Of a DNA stretch of 21,468 nucleotides, positions 7,360 through 14,820 are shown in pieces (position 1 is the first letter of the stretch; every line of letters begins with the position of its first letter). Below the pieces are notes generated by a model. The model was not told the DNA's origin, did not search any database, and worked only from the letters and a program-made list of their open reading frames with translations. Source of the DNA: JALXCH01 sp964495805 (GTDB lineage: Bacteria; Calditrichota; Calditrichia; RBG-13-44-9); assembly GCA_964495805.1 (NCBI GenBank), contig CAZBWV010000046.1, positions 1 to 21,468 of the forward strand, written 5' to 3'. Position numbers and translations under genes: made by a program.

Positions 7360-7584
7360 GAATTCCCTCCGCTGAAGCATGCTGAAAAATGATTCCCCGA
7401 TTTTTAGTTCCCCGAAACGGGTTGATGGTTTTCGTTGGATTGTATGCTCAATCCCATTGGTTCCCCTTTTTCCGGCGGTGCCGGAGCAAAACCCCGAAAA
7501 AGCCAGTGCAATTTCTGATCGGTTCCGCAACGCCGGAAGTCCCGGTCTTGTATCTGCAGCCCACTGGAGACTGAATCCCACCGG
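7360..7584. other. Non-coding gap between converging genes
   Basis: About 225 bases lie between the ackA terminator and the 3' end of the minus-strand gene. Short frames exist on both strands but none has a convincing start site or recognisable protein pattern. A small GC hairpin (CCGGC-GGT-GCCGG, 7472-7484) is present but has no T-run on the proper side for either strand. Confidence 0.6.
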
Positions 7585-8922
7585 TTATTTGACTGAAATG
7601 AGCTGAATTCCTACCCGAATCATGGGATACACCCGATTGGAAATGAGGGTGCTTACCATCACTTCTGCCTGCAGATACGGAAAGAATTGATAACGAAAAC
7701 CCAGGTTCCCGATCAAAGACCAACCTCCTTCCGGTTCATCAGAGTGGGATGTTGATTTTTCTTGTAACGTATCTCCGGGTTGAGGATAGTTGAAGGCCGT
7801 ATAAAACCGGGTTTCGGTGATTTTATGTTTGTATTGAGTGAGCATTATTCCCCAGCTGGCGATGGGCTGCAGGCTGTGATAAGGTTTAAAGCGGACGGTT
7901 GTTTGAAGACCTCCGAATTTGAACTGACTTTTTTGGGTAACGTGCCATTCATCGTGGGCATATTGGTCATCCTGACGGATTTCCACCTTCGTTTCCGGTG
8001 AACTCCAACCGGATTGACCGTAACAGAAGTCAATACTAACTCTGGGTTTCAAGTAAACCCTGAATTCGCCAGCCCAACCTGGTAAAACCCCATTATCCGG
8101 CAGGTAAATCATGAGTCCCGATGCATGAATAGCGGCCTGGTGTGTTACATGATAAGTTCCGGAGAGTATTTGGCCGAGGTATTCTTTTCTTTCACCGATC
8201 GATTTTCCTTCCCAGGGCACTTCAATGTCCACCGACTTGATGGTATTGACAAAGGCTGTGGCGATTAAACCGGTGGCAAGAAATCCAACTCCCAAAAATG
8301 TCGCTTTTTCTTCGGCACTCATGCTAAACCATCCCGGCGGATCGTCTCCCTGAGCAAAACCAATGATTGCGCCTGAGGCAGAGGCGCCCAATGTAATCAG
8401 TAACGGCTTTTTCCAGGAGCTGTGCCGGACCAGCCACAGGCCGGTTACATCAGAAAGGGCTAAAGTCCGGAGCTCCGGGGTATCCGAACGATAAACCAGT
8501 GAATCGTTCCGGACTCCAACCAGCCGGCAGGTATGCTGCCCCTGAGTTTGGGTGGAAAGACGGACCACCGTCTTAGTTGGGTATGTTGTTTTCATCCGCA
8601 TCCTTTGCCGGATGGGAATAACGAACTGCCTGACAAAATCCTCCCGGCTCAATCTCCGGGTTATCTGGAAGCGCCTTCCACCTTCGTGATATACGATTTG
8701 TAGTGAATAGGTACTATCGGGCATTTGCCGAAAAATGGCGAATTCGAAACCGTTGATTTCCGGAAACAGATCATATTGTTCCCGAATTTCCGGGGTAATG
8801 GTTTTTCCAATTGCGGGATGAATGGTGATAATTTTGCCCTCCTGTTGTGCCAGAAGGATTCCGGTAAAACCGGAGATGATTATTACCGGAACCATTATTC
8901 CGGAAATGATTCTTTGAAACAT
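7585..8922 (-). CDS. Exported protein of unknown function with two mid-protein hydrophobic segments and barrel-like C-terminal half
   Basis: I do not recognise a named family. The 445-residue product starts with a typical signal peptide (hydrophobic residues 8-24, likely cut after GILLA before QQEG). Residues about 30-165 are soluble and mixed. Two Gly/Ala-rich hydrophobic stretches follow, near 175-192 (LLITLGASASGAIIGFAQG) and 208-230 (FLGVGFLATGLIATAF), separated by an acidic loop; such paired stretches are often seen in hypothetical exported proteins of the FCB group. From about 280 to the end there are alternating polar/hydrophobic strands rich in aromatic residues (FRVYLKPRVSIDF, WGIMLTQYKH, GNLGFRYQFFPYLQAEVMV), consistent with an outer-membrane barrel. 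The start is supported by GGAGG at 8931-8935 on the minus strand, eight bases ahead. It lies 117 bases after the lipoprotein gene, possibly in the same transcript. Confidence 0.8.
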   Translation of the reverse strand: MFQRIISGIMVPVIIISGFTGILLAQQEGKIITIHPAIGKTITPEIREQYDLFPEINGFEFAIFRQMPDSTYSLQIVYHEGGRRFQITRRLSREDFVRQFVIPIRQRMRMKTTYPTKTVVRLSTQTQGQHTCRLVGVRNDSLVYRSDTPELRTLALSDVTGLWLVRHSSWKKPLLITLGASASGAIIGFAQGDDPPGWFSMSAEEKATFLGVGFLATGLIATAFVNTIKSVDIEVPWEGKSIGERKEYLGQILSGTYHVTHQAAIHASGLMIYLPDNGVLPGWAGEFRVYLKPRVSIDFCYGQSGWSSPETKVEIRQDDQYAHDEWHVTQKSQFKFGGLQTTVRFKPYHSLQPIASWGIMLTQYKHKITETRFYTAFNYPQPGDTLQEKSTSHSDEPEGGWSLIGNLGFRYQFFPYLQAEVMVSTLISNRVYPMIRVGIQLISVK

Positions 8923-9039
8923 TTTTTGTTCCTCCGGATTTGATGAAAATTGGAGTGGTCAGTCCGGTTAATATCAACGTTGCGTGCACGATAGGACCCG
9001 TATCCGGTGTCGGAATTTCCTGACATGTTATTTACCTTC

Positions 9040-9864
9040 CTATTTGCCATAATGTTCTAATTTCAGATAAATGCCGAATGATTCGTCCTGGTTAACAACA
9101 ACCCAATTTAAATGATGATCTATTATGGTCGCAAATCCGTGATAGGTACCATTCCATTGGTTTCCGCACCCGGTTATTTCGAATGAGTTTATGAAGTAAA
9201 AATTTTTATCCGTCCAATTAATGAGAATATTTCCGTTAAATTCGCCCCCACTGGAATTACCGCCGGTGAACTTCCCGTTTTCCTGAATATCGAAAAATAT
9301 CGTGTCGTTAGCTTCTTGAGATTCCCAATGGCCGGTAATTTTAGAATAAGATGGCGGGATGCTGTAATTCGAATCCACCCGTGTCAGGTTCAATGTTCCT
9401 CTCCCATTTAGCGGAGGAGTCGAACCAATGCATTGTGCCATCATACGATATCCTGGATGAACTTCGGTCATTTTTCCATCAGAAATATTTAATGTTCCGA
9501 TTGGTGGCCCGGGTGTGTCAAAAACAGTCATCGTTCCAAATATTTCTATTTCATTTTGTTTAAGAAAACCATAAGAAATCAACGGATAGAATGTATTGTT
9601 TGTATCAGAATACAGAAAAAAGGATTCCCCGGTTGTTGAGATGAGGGCAAGCGTGTTCAAATATCTGGTCGTATCCTGATTTTCATTCAATTTCAATTTG
9701 CCTTTCCATAACCCATATGCATCGAATGATGGACCCATGCCACCAAGATTAAAAATTTCTTCTTCCGGAACTCCCCGGAAGCACCCCTGGATTGAAAACA
9801 TCTCCCAGAGTATCAGAAGCGATAAACCGCTGACCAGAACGGATTGAATGATGATTTTCATCAT
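9040..9864 (-). CDS. Predicted lipoprotein of unknown function, AT-rich gene
   Basis: No named family is recognised. The product has 274 residues from the first Met. It begins with a short basic residue and a hydrophobic segment (IIIQSVLVSGLSLLILWEMF) followed by SIQGC, a plausible though imperfect lipobox with Cys28. The rest is rich in beta-strand-like segments and Asn/Thr/Gly, with two similar-looking openings, AYGLWKGKLKLN near 49-60 and ITGHWESQEAND further on, suggesting two related beta domains. Two Met codons are adjacent; the GGGGG ribosome site at 9866-9870 is too close to the first (9864) and fits the second (9861) better. Counted GC is near 25% in two sampled 60-base rows (9181-9240: 15/60, 9541-9600: 14/60), far below its neighbours, so recent acquisition is possible. 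Confidence 0.75.
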   Translation of the reverse strand: MMKIIIQSVLVSGLSLLILWEMFSIQGCFRGVPEEEIFNLGGMGPSFDAYGLWKGKLKLNENQDTTRYLNTLALISTTGESFFLYSDTNNTFYPLISYGFLKQNEIEIFGTMTVFDTPGPPIGTLNISDGKMTEVHPGYRMMAQCIGSTPPLNGRGTLNLTRVDSNYSIPPSYSKITGHWESQEANDTIFFDIQENGKFTGGNSSGGEFNGNILINWTDKNFYFINSFEITGCGNQWNGTYHGFATIIDHHLNWVVVNQDESFGIYLKLEHYGK

Positions 9865-9964
9865 ACCCCCTTTTAAATTTGTTTTTTTGAATCCTCCCTT
9901 TTTTATTGGTTAAAAACAGGAATTTCCGGCTCAAACGGGTTTTCTGTTCGGGTTAAAAGTATTT

Positions 9965-11083
9965 TTAAGCGACCATGGGTATCTGTCGAATTAACCGATG
10001 GCTGATGCGATGAAAGATGTCTTTCAGGTTCGGTCCGGTAATGGTGATGCCGTGATTTTTAAGTCCCACCACAGCCCGGTTGGGGTCGGGTGTTTGTTGG
10101 AGCAGGTTAACCACTTCCCGGGCCAGCTCCACGGTTCCGCAGGGGAAATTCTGACGGGTACACAGAATATCTTTCATCCAGGCATGTACGTGTACAATTG
10201 CCCCAACTGCCGGGAAGGTTCGGTAAATCAGAGCGTGTTCGACCGCATCCACGGAAACACGCGCACGCGGATCGTAGTCCGGCGGAACACTTACCATCAC
10301 CACTCCACGGAGCTCATCCACGCCCTTTACCAGCAGCACTTCTTGACCAATCTGCCCGATTTGTGCTTTGTTGATTCCCCGGGCAGTCATCCAGAAGGTA
10401 GAGCCGCCCAGACCGGGGATGGCTTCTCTGGCGCTGAGATTCCCATAACTTAGCCCTTTTACCTGAAAGAGCTGATAAAGATGGGTGATATCATCGGGAT
10501 TCAGGAATTTTTGCAAAGGAAATGGTGCCGGAAGTACACCCAGTTCATCCAGTACCTTTCCGTAATGCCGGATTTGTTCCACCACAGCGGAATGATGCCA
10601 GTATGCCCGGGGCAGGTCCACCGAAAAGCTGTTTTCGATGGCAAACCGTGCTCCCACGATGGGCAACATGCGGCGAAATACCTGTTCCGGATGAAAGGGG
10701 AGCCCGTAATACCCCGCTTCGGGGGTGGTAAAGTAAATGTGGGCTGAGGGCAATGATCGGTCCGGATTCAGGTCGGGAGCATCCGGCACCACACAGAGGC
10801 ACAGATTGGCCAGGGTTCGTACCAGCGTCTGGTAGCACACCGCTTGAAGGTTAGAGTATGGTTGAGATGCCAGTACCAGCGAGACGACAAAAATCGCGCG
10901 GGAGTTGCGCCGGAAAATACCCGGCGACTGGATATCGGTCAGGTTTAACACAAACCGTGCCTGATGGGGGTCAGAGACCCGCCGGTGTCCATTTCTCTGA
11001 AGTTGTTCAATCATCTGTGCTGCATAGGCATCCCGCAGCGGTTGAGAATCCGTCTGGTGTACGTAAAAAGTTAATGATTGCAT
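9965..11083 (-). CDS. Class II aldolase/adducin-domain protein with unrecognised N-terminal domain
   Basis: The C-terminal half (about residues 195-365 of 372) is a class II aldolase/adducin domain: GLSYGNLSARE (210-220), FWMTARGINKAQIG, VSVDAVEHALIYRTFP with Glu282, the metal-type HVH at 298-300, FPCGTVELAREVV and NHGITITG with His344. These match the Glu, HxH and His of fuculose-phosphate-aldolase-like enzymes, so metal binding and an aldol or epimerase-type reaction on a sugar phosphate are plausible; substrate is unknown. Residues 1-190 do not resemble a family I can name; they contain hydrophobic beta-like stretches (FVLNLTD, AIFVVSLVLA) and an unusual AIENSFSVDLPRAYWHH segment. The ATG at 11083 has an AGGAAGG site (11091-11097) seven bases ahead. 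It is 35 bases after the methyltransferase-like gene and probably co-transcribed with it. Confidence 0.83.
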   Translation of the reverse strand: MQSLTFYVHQTDSQPLRDAYAAQMIEQLQRNGHRRVSDPHQARFVLNLTDIQSPGIFRRNSRAIFVVSLVLASQPYSNLQAVCYQTLVRTLANLCLCVVPDAPDLNPDRSLPSAHIYFTTPEAGYYGLPFHPEQVFRRMLPIVGARFAIENSFSVDLPRAYWHHSAVVEQIRHYGKVLDELGVLPAPFPLQKFLNPDDITHLYQLFQVKGLSYGNLSAREAIPGLGGSTFWMTARGINKAQIGQIGQEVLLVKGVDELRGVVMVSVPPDYDPRARVSVDAVEHALIYRTFPAVGAIVHVHAWMKDILCTRQNFPCGTVELAREVVNLLQQTPDPNRAVVGLKNHGITITGPNLKDIFHRISHRLIRQIPMVA

Positions 11084-11118
11084 TTTACATCCTTCCTCTT
11101 TTTTTCTGAATTACGGTT

Positions 11119-11877
11119 TCATCGTTTCACTGATTCCACGTTTGCTCCGGGGGTGGAATGACCTAATCCAATGCGAATGTGCAGGACCGTCCACAAAACC
11201 ACTGCCGGTAAACCCAGGATGAGTGCATGGAGCAGGTAGTGGGTGTAGGCGCTCCACAAAAATCCGGGAATAAACAACAGATACAGTGCATTGTGCACAA
11301 AACCATCTCGATTAATCACCCATTCCCGACGGGCTTTCCGCAAGCGCGAGAAAATGGTTCGGTCTGGCAGGAGCCGGGGAACCAGCTGGCAGAATCGGGA
11401 AAACGCCTGCGGATGATTGCGGCGCAGGGCTTTTTCCTCGTAACGGATGATTTGTTCGTAGTGGAAGAACAGCAACAGCGGCATGAGCAGGCCAATCGGT
11501 GGCAATACCAGGGCAAAACCCACAAAGGCGATCAAATCGGACAGGTAAATGGGATTTCGCACCAGCCGGTACGGACCGCCGGTGACCAATCCGTCGTTCT
11601 GCACTTCAAATCGCATCATACGACGGGAGGTGAGAAAACTGCCTGCCCACATGCGCAGCAGGGAGGCTGCAACCATGGTCAGCGCTGCCAGCAGATATGC
11701 CAGGGTGAGAGATTGGTTCTCGGACAGGCCGATGAGCAAACCCGGTAGCGCACCAGTCAGCGGGAAATGCTGAAATACGGTGAATGAGAGACCACAAACG
11801 GCAGCAACAATGGCAAAAGAAACAAAGATTCGAGCTTCGAACTCGATTCTCTGAATTTTTTCCGGGAAGGTCTTCAT
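11119..11877 (-). CDS. Isoprenylcysteine carboxyl methyltransferase/phospholipid methyltransferase-like membrane protein
   Basis: The 252-residue membrane protein carries the ICMT/PEMT-type signature: GPYRLVRNPIYLSD at residues 101-114, a pair of hydrophobic segments (115-140), and YEEKALRRNHPQAFSRFCQLVPRLLP at 146-171. In this family these parts form the S-adenosylmethionine site at the membrane face. Other hydrophobic segments lie near 17-35, 55-75, 195-212 and 214-235, so five to six membrane helices are likely. The acceptor is unknown: bacterial members methylate lipids, small molecules or nothing proven. The ATG overlaps the TGA of the lipid kinase gene by four bases (11874-11877), and an AAGGAG site lies at 11885-11890 inside that gene, indicating translational coupling. 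Confidence 0.85.
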   Translation of the reverse strand: MKTFPEKIQRIEFEARIFVSFAIVAAVCGLSFTVFQHFPLTGALPGLLIGLSENQSLTLAYLLAALTMVAASLLRMWAGSFLTSRRMMRFEVQNDGLVTGGPYRLVRNPIYLSDLIAFVGFALVLPPIGLLMPLLLFFHYEQIIRYEEKALRRNHPQAFSRFCQLVPRLLPDRTIFSRLRKARREWVINRDGFVHNALYLLFIPGFLWSAYTHYLLHALILGLPAVVLWTVLHIRIGLGHSTPGANVESVKR

Positions 11878-12896
11878 GATAAATCTCCTTTATTGGGTGT
11901 CATAACGGGAAGTGCTCCGGGCAATATTTCCACTGTGGCGGGGAGAAAGCCCAGAAATTCACCATCGGCGGCGATGGGTACCTCTCCGGAGCCGGTGATT
12001 TCAATTTTTCGAGCACGGAAATAACTAAAATCCCGACAGTCGATATGGGTACCGGAATAGATTTTCGGGAAATTGCGCAATCGGGCGATGAAATTCTGTG
12101 AGTGAATCAGCAGAACATCCAGATAGCTGTCGTCCGGTTGAGCCAGAGGGGTCAGATGCATGCCCCCTCCAGTCAATGCACCGTTTCCGATGACTATGCC
12201 AAGAACCGGACGCTGGATTTGTCGGAAGCCATCCAGCGCAATTTCCATTCGATGAGCCGGATAGCGCATGGCGGTGCTCAGTGCCGTGACACCAAAAGCC
12301 AGGAAGCCACCTAACCGTTTGGTATGACCATGCAATTTTTGAACAACCTGCCCACCCAGCCCTATCTGACATTCGTTGACCCACAAACGACGGTGCAGAT
12401 GTCCGTCTTTTCCCGGATACGTGACGCTGGCCAGATCGATGGGTCGAACCCTTCCATTTTGTAGAAGCTGTAGCTGCTCGTCGAATCGTTCCGGCAAGCC
12501 CAGACTGCGTGCCAGTCCCTGGCCTGTTCCGCTATTGATAATTCCCAACCGCACCCCGGGTTCAATCAGTTCTCCGTGGTGAAACAGGCCATTGACCACC
12601 TCCTGAATGGTTCCGTCTCCACCCATCACCACAATCTGTTTGCAGCCATACTGCACCGCCAGTCGGGCAATCCGGTAAGCCTGGCCCGGGTAGGCGGTCA
12701 GAGAATAAGTGAAATTATCGGGCAGATGTCGGGGTAAATACGGAAACAGCCGGAACCAGCGTCTTTCGGTGCGTCCGGCCGCTGCAGCCGGGTTAATAAT
12801 AAAATGGATCGGTCCGAACAGCGGATGATGATCTGTCCAATCTGCCATCGGTTTACTGCGAGTCGGGTGTTCCGTTTGTTCGGTTGCCACGCACAT
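11874..12896 (-). CDS. YegS/DagK-type lipid kinase (diacylglycerol kinase catalytic domain)
   Basis: This 340-residue cytoplasmic kinase has the diacylglycerol/sphingosine-kinase-like nucleotide domain: FIINPAAAAGR (residues 33-42), VVMGGDGTIQEVVNGL with GGDGT at 92-96, and INSGTGQGLARSLGLP (120-135). The first loop normally reads NPxSGxG; here it is NPAAAAG, a mild departure. The C-terminal beta domain has GNGALTGGGMHLTPLAQPDDSYLDVLLI and IAADGEFLGFLPATVEILPG, as in YegS/BmrU proteins. It probably phosphorylates a lipid such as diacylglycerol using ATP; the true substrate is not readable. The start at 12896 has an AAGGAG site six bases upstream; Met17 is a possible shorter start. It heads a three-gene minus-strand group and is preceded by an 844-base spacer with a candidate sigma-54 promoter. 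Confidence 0.9.
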   Translation of the reverse strand: MCVATEQTEHPTRSKPMADWTDHHPLFGPIHFIINPAAAAGRTERRWFRLFPYLPRHLPDNFTYSLTAYPGQAYRIARLAVQYGCKQIVVMGGDGTIQEVVNGLFHHGELIEPGVRLGIINSGTGQGLARSLGLPERFDEQLQLLQNGRVRPIDLASVTYPGKDGHLHRRLWVNECQIGLGGQVVQKLHGHTKRLGGFLAFGVTALSTAMRYPAHRMEIALDGFRQIQRPVLGIVIGNGALTGGGMHLTPLAQPDDSYLDVLLIHSQNFIARLRNFPKIYSGTHIDCRDFSYFRARKIEITGSGEVPIAADGEFLGFLPATVEILPGALPVMTPNKGDLS

Positions 12897-13181
12897 GTTG
12901 TGCTCCTTATTGATTCTACCGTGATAAAATCAATTCCGGTGCCAGAATCATGCAAATGCAGCAACCATCTGAAATTACTGGAGATAGCCAGACGGACGGA
13001 GCCGGTGACCGGTTCAGAAATGTTTTACTTTTCTATACAGATGTGCAGTTTTGTGGAAGCGGTGGTCACTGGCATGGGAGAAGGGATGGGCTCCCGGTGA
13101 AACGAAAACGGCGGTTCCAAATAAAAGGGATTTCATAACCCTGGTGTGGATATGCTCAAAATGGTGGTGTCCCGATAAATT

Positions 13182-13197
13182 GGCAATTGTAGTGCCG
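13182..13197 (-). promoter_or_regulatory. Candidate sigma-54 (-24/-12) promoter
   Basis: Read on the minus strand the bases are CGGCACTACAATTGCC, which matches the sigma-54 pattern TGGCAC-N5-TTGCW except at the first and last bases, with the essential GG and GC ten bases apart. Transcription would start near 13171 and run toward the lipid kinase gene, giving a leader of about 275 bases. An NtrC-family activator is encoded at 19078-20439. No activator binding sites were identified. Confidence 0.4.
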
Positions 13198-13641
13198 AGG
13201 ATCGGGAAAAACCAGTTCTCATCCTGAAAGATGACAATAATTCCTTTTCCTCTCCGGATTTGCAAAAAATAGCCGGATTTCTTATCTTATTCAGTTAATT
13301 CGAGAATCTGAACCGGGTTGCCGGGTATTTGGTGACTTCTCCTCTTGCCATCTCTGGTTTGACCACCACATTTTTACAAACATAGGATGTTCCGTAGAAT
13401 GGGAGAAAAACGGGAAGAAGCGGAATGTGCTTAAAATGACTCAATAGGTTGCATTTCTTAAAGCAGGTAATTTTGGGATTTCTTCCCTTGATTTTTTCTT
13501 GAATTTTCTCTACTTTGTAAAAGAGTTTTTACACAACAGCTTCAATTTGCCCTGTTCCTGCGGAATGTGAAAAAGGGCTTTCCTCCTTCGCCAATTCCTT
13601 CTGCTTCTTTGTATATGGAATCCAAAAAATAGCAGTTTAAC

Positions 13642-13647
13642 TATAAT
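13642..13647 (+). promoter_or_regulatory. Candidate -10 element upstream of the chimeric glycosyltransferase gene
   Basis: A perfect TATAAT lies 94 bases before the ATG at 13741, within a local AT-rich stretch. No good -35 hexamer is found 16-18 bases upstream, so this is a weak call. Confidence 0.22.
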
Positions 13648-13740
13648 TTGGAAAAACAGTTACTCATTGCAAAATCCCGCAAGAATTCGGTCCGAGTGGT
13701 GTGGAAGTGGTACTGTAAATCGTGACCGGAGTGTTTTTTC

Positions 13741-14790
13741 ATGAAAAAGCAAAAATTTTTATTCATTACCGGTTTAAGCGGCATTCTGGCTGCTTTAATG
13801 GGATTTGGTGCTGACTGGTTACTTTACGGTGGATTTTACGGCGGTCTGGAGTTCTCTCAGATGTCCCGAAAAATCCTGAGCGAAATTTCTCTCAACCGGC
13901 TAATGCTGGGCGGTGTGCTCGGTCCCCTTGAGACGGTGTTTTACATCATCGGCTTCTGGCATATTTATCTGGCCCTAAAAGATGGGAGTAAATCCCTTGC
14001 CGCCATCTCATTCGTCGGATTTAGCTGGAGTTTTATTGTTGGCGCCGGTGTATTTCACTCTGCCTTTGTGTTTAAAGGGTTGATTCTGAGATTAAAATTT
14101 GATGGGAGGAAAAAGCTTGCCCTGTTCATCGGCGAACAGGAGGACGTGCCGGATACGCGCCTGGGATTTCTGCTGCCCAATCGACGCAAGCTGGCCCAGG
14201 AAGTTTGCCGGTTTCTGGGCTACGTGTTCCCCTTCAATCCGGCGGAATATGCCGATAAAAGTGCGGTTCGGGCGAAATTGGGTTACGGCGACGAACCGCT
14301 GTTGCTGTGCACCGTCGGCGGCACGTCGGTGGGGAAGGATCTACTGAATCTTTGCGGACAGGCTTTTCCCCTCATCCGAGAAAAGATGTCGGATTTGCGC
14401 GTGGTATTGATTTGCGGTCCGCGGATTGCCCCGGAATCGTTGAAAGCACCCGAGGGGGTGGAGGTCAAAGGTTTCGTTCCCGCGCTGCATGAGCATCTGG
14501 CGGCCTGCGACCTGGCCATTGTTCAGGCCGGAAACACCACCACCCTGGAGTTAACCGCTCTGAAGCGACCGTTTCTCTACTTTCCACTGGAAGACCATTT
14601 CGAACAGGAAATTTTCGTCTCCCAACGCCTGAAGCGGCACCGGGCCGGCGTCCCGATGCTCTTTTCCCGAACCACACCGGCCTCTCTGGCCGAAAAAGTG
14701 GTTGCCTACCTGGGGAAGGAGGCCGGGTGGCCAGACATTCCCACGGACGGGGCACAAAAGGCGGCTCACATCATTGGACAACTTTTATGA
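13741..14790 (+). CDS. Chimeric protein: truncated multi-helix membrane domain fused to the donor-binding half of a GT-B glycosyltransferase
   Basis: The 349-residue product joins two unrelated parts. Residues 1-118 hold about four hydrophobic segments (8-30, 53-77, 87-110 among them) and resemble the start of small membrane proteins of the DUF6796 type (pattern recognised, not verified). Residues 126-349 align without a gap, at a constant offset of 49, to residues 175-398 of the next gene's product; 33 of the first 60 aligned residues are identical. This half contains the GT-B donor site (TVGGTSVGKDLL, ACDLAIVQAGNTTTLELTALKRPF). The N-terminal acceptor domain of the transferase is missing. 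The junction lies near 14095-14120. GGAG at 13728-13731 supports the start. Ordinary catalysis is doubtful. It may be a real fusion after a deletion, or an assembly join. The next gene follows after 30 bases. Confidence 0.8.
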   Translation: MKKQKFLFITGLSGILAALMGFGADWLLYGGFYGGLEFSQMSRKILSEISLNRLMLGGVLGPLETVFYIIGFWHIYLALKDGSKSLAAISFVGFSWSFIVGAGVFHSAFVFKGLILRLKFDGRKKLALFIGEQEDVPDTRLGFLLPNRRKLAQEVCRFLGYVFPFNPAEYADKSAVRAKLGYGDEPLLLCTVGGTSVGKDLLNLCGQAFPLIREKMSDLRVVLICGPRIAPESLKAPEGVEVKGFVPALHEHLAACDLAIVQAGNTTTLELTALKRPFLYFPLEDHFEQEIFVSQRLKRHRAGVPMLFSRTTPASLAEKVVAYLGKEAGWPDIPTDGAQKAAHIIGQLL

Positions 14791-14820
14791 AAACAAATTA
14801 TTAAAAAGGAGCGATGAATC

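Larger units (their letters stand above)
12897..13740. other. Long divergent intergenic spacer
   Basis: This 844-base stretch separates the minus-strand lipid kinase group from the plus-strand glycosyltransferase genes. Short frames occur on both strands but none has a convincing ribosome site or protein pattern. Visible items are a perfect 11-base inverted repeat CCGGT-G-ACCGG (13002-13012), a sigma-54-like site on the minus strand (13182-13197), a GTAAAA...TTTTAC inverted repeat (13517-13532) just after a weak TTGATT-N17-TACTTT (13488-13516), and TATAAT at 13642. The half nearer the glycosyltransferases is visibly AT-rich, as expected for a promoter region. Confidence 0.7.

Noticed and set aside
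7472..7484. GC hairpin CCGGC-GGT-GCCGG as terminator for the minus-strand gene
   Set aside because: On the minus strand the stem is followed by A residues, not T, and the T-run lies on the wrong side for the plus strand.
9998..10453. 151-codon plus-strand frame opposite the aldolase-domain gene
   Set aside because: It is antisense to the conserved class II aldolase motifs and shows no ribosome site or recognisable pattern.
11227..11748. 173-codon plus-strand frame opposite the ICMT-like gene
   Set aside because: Gln/His-rich antisense translation without motifs; the minus strand carries the conserved methyltransferase signature.
12804..13265. Small frames on both strands at the start of the divergent spacer
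   Set aside because: No convincing ribosome site or family pattern, and the plus-strand one overlaps the start of the lipid kinase gene.
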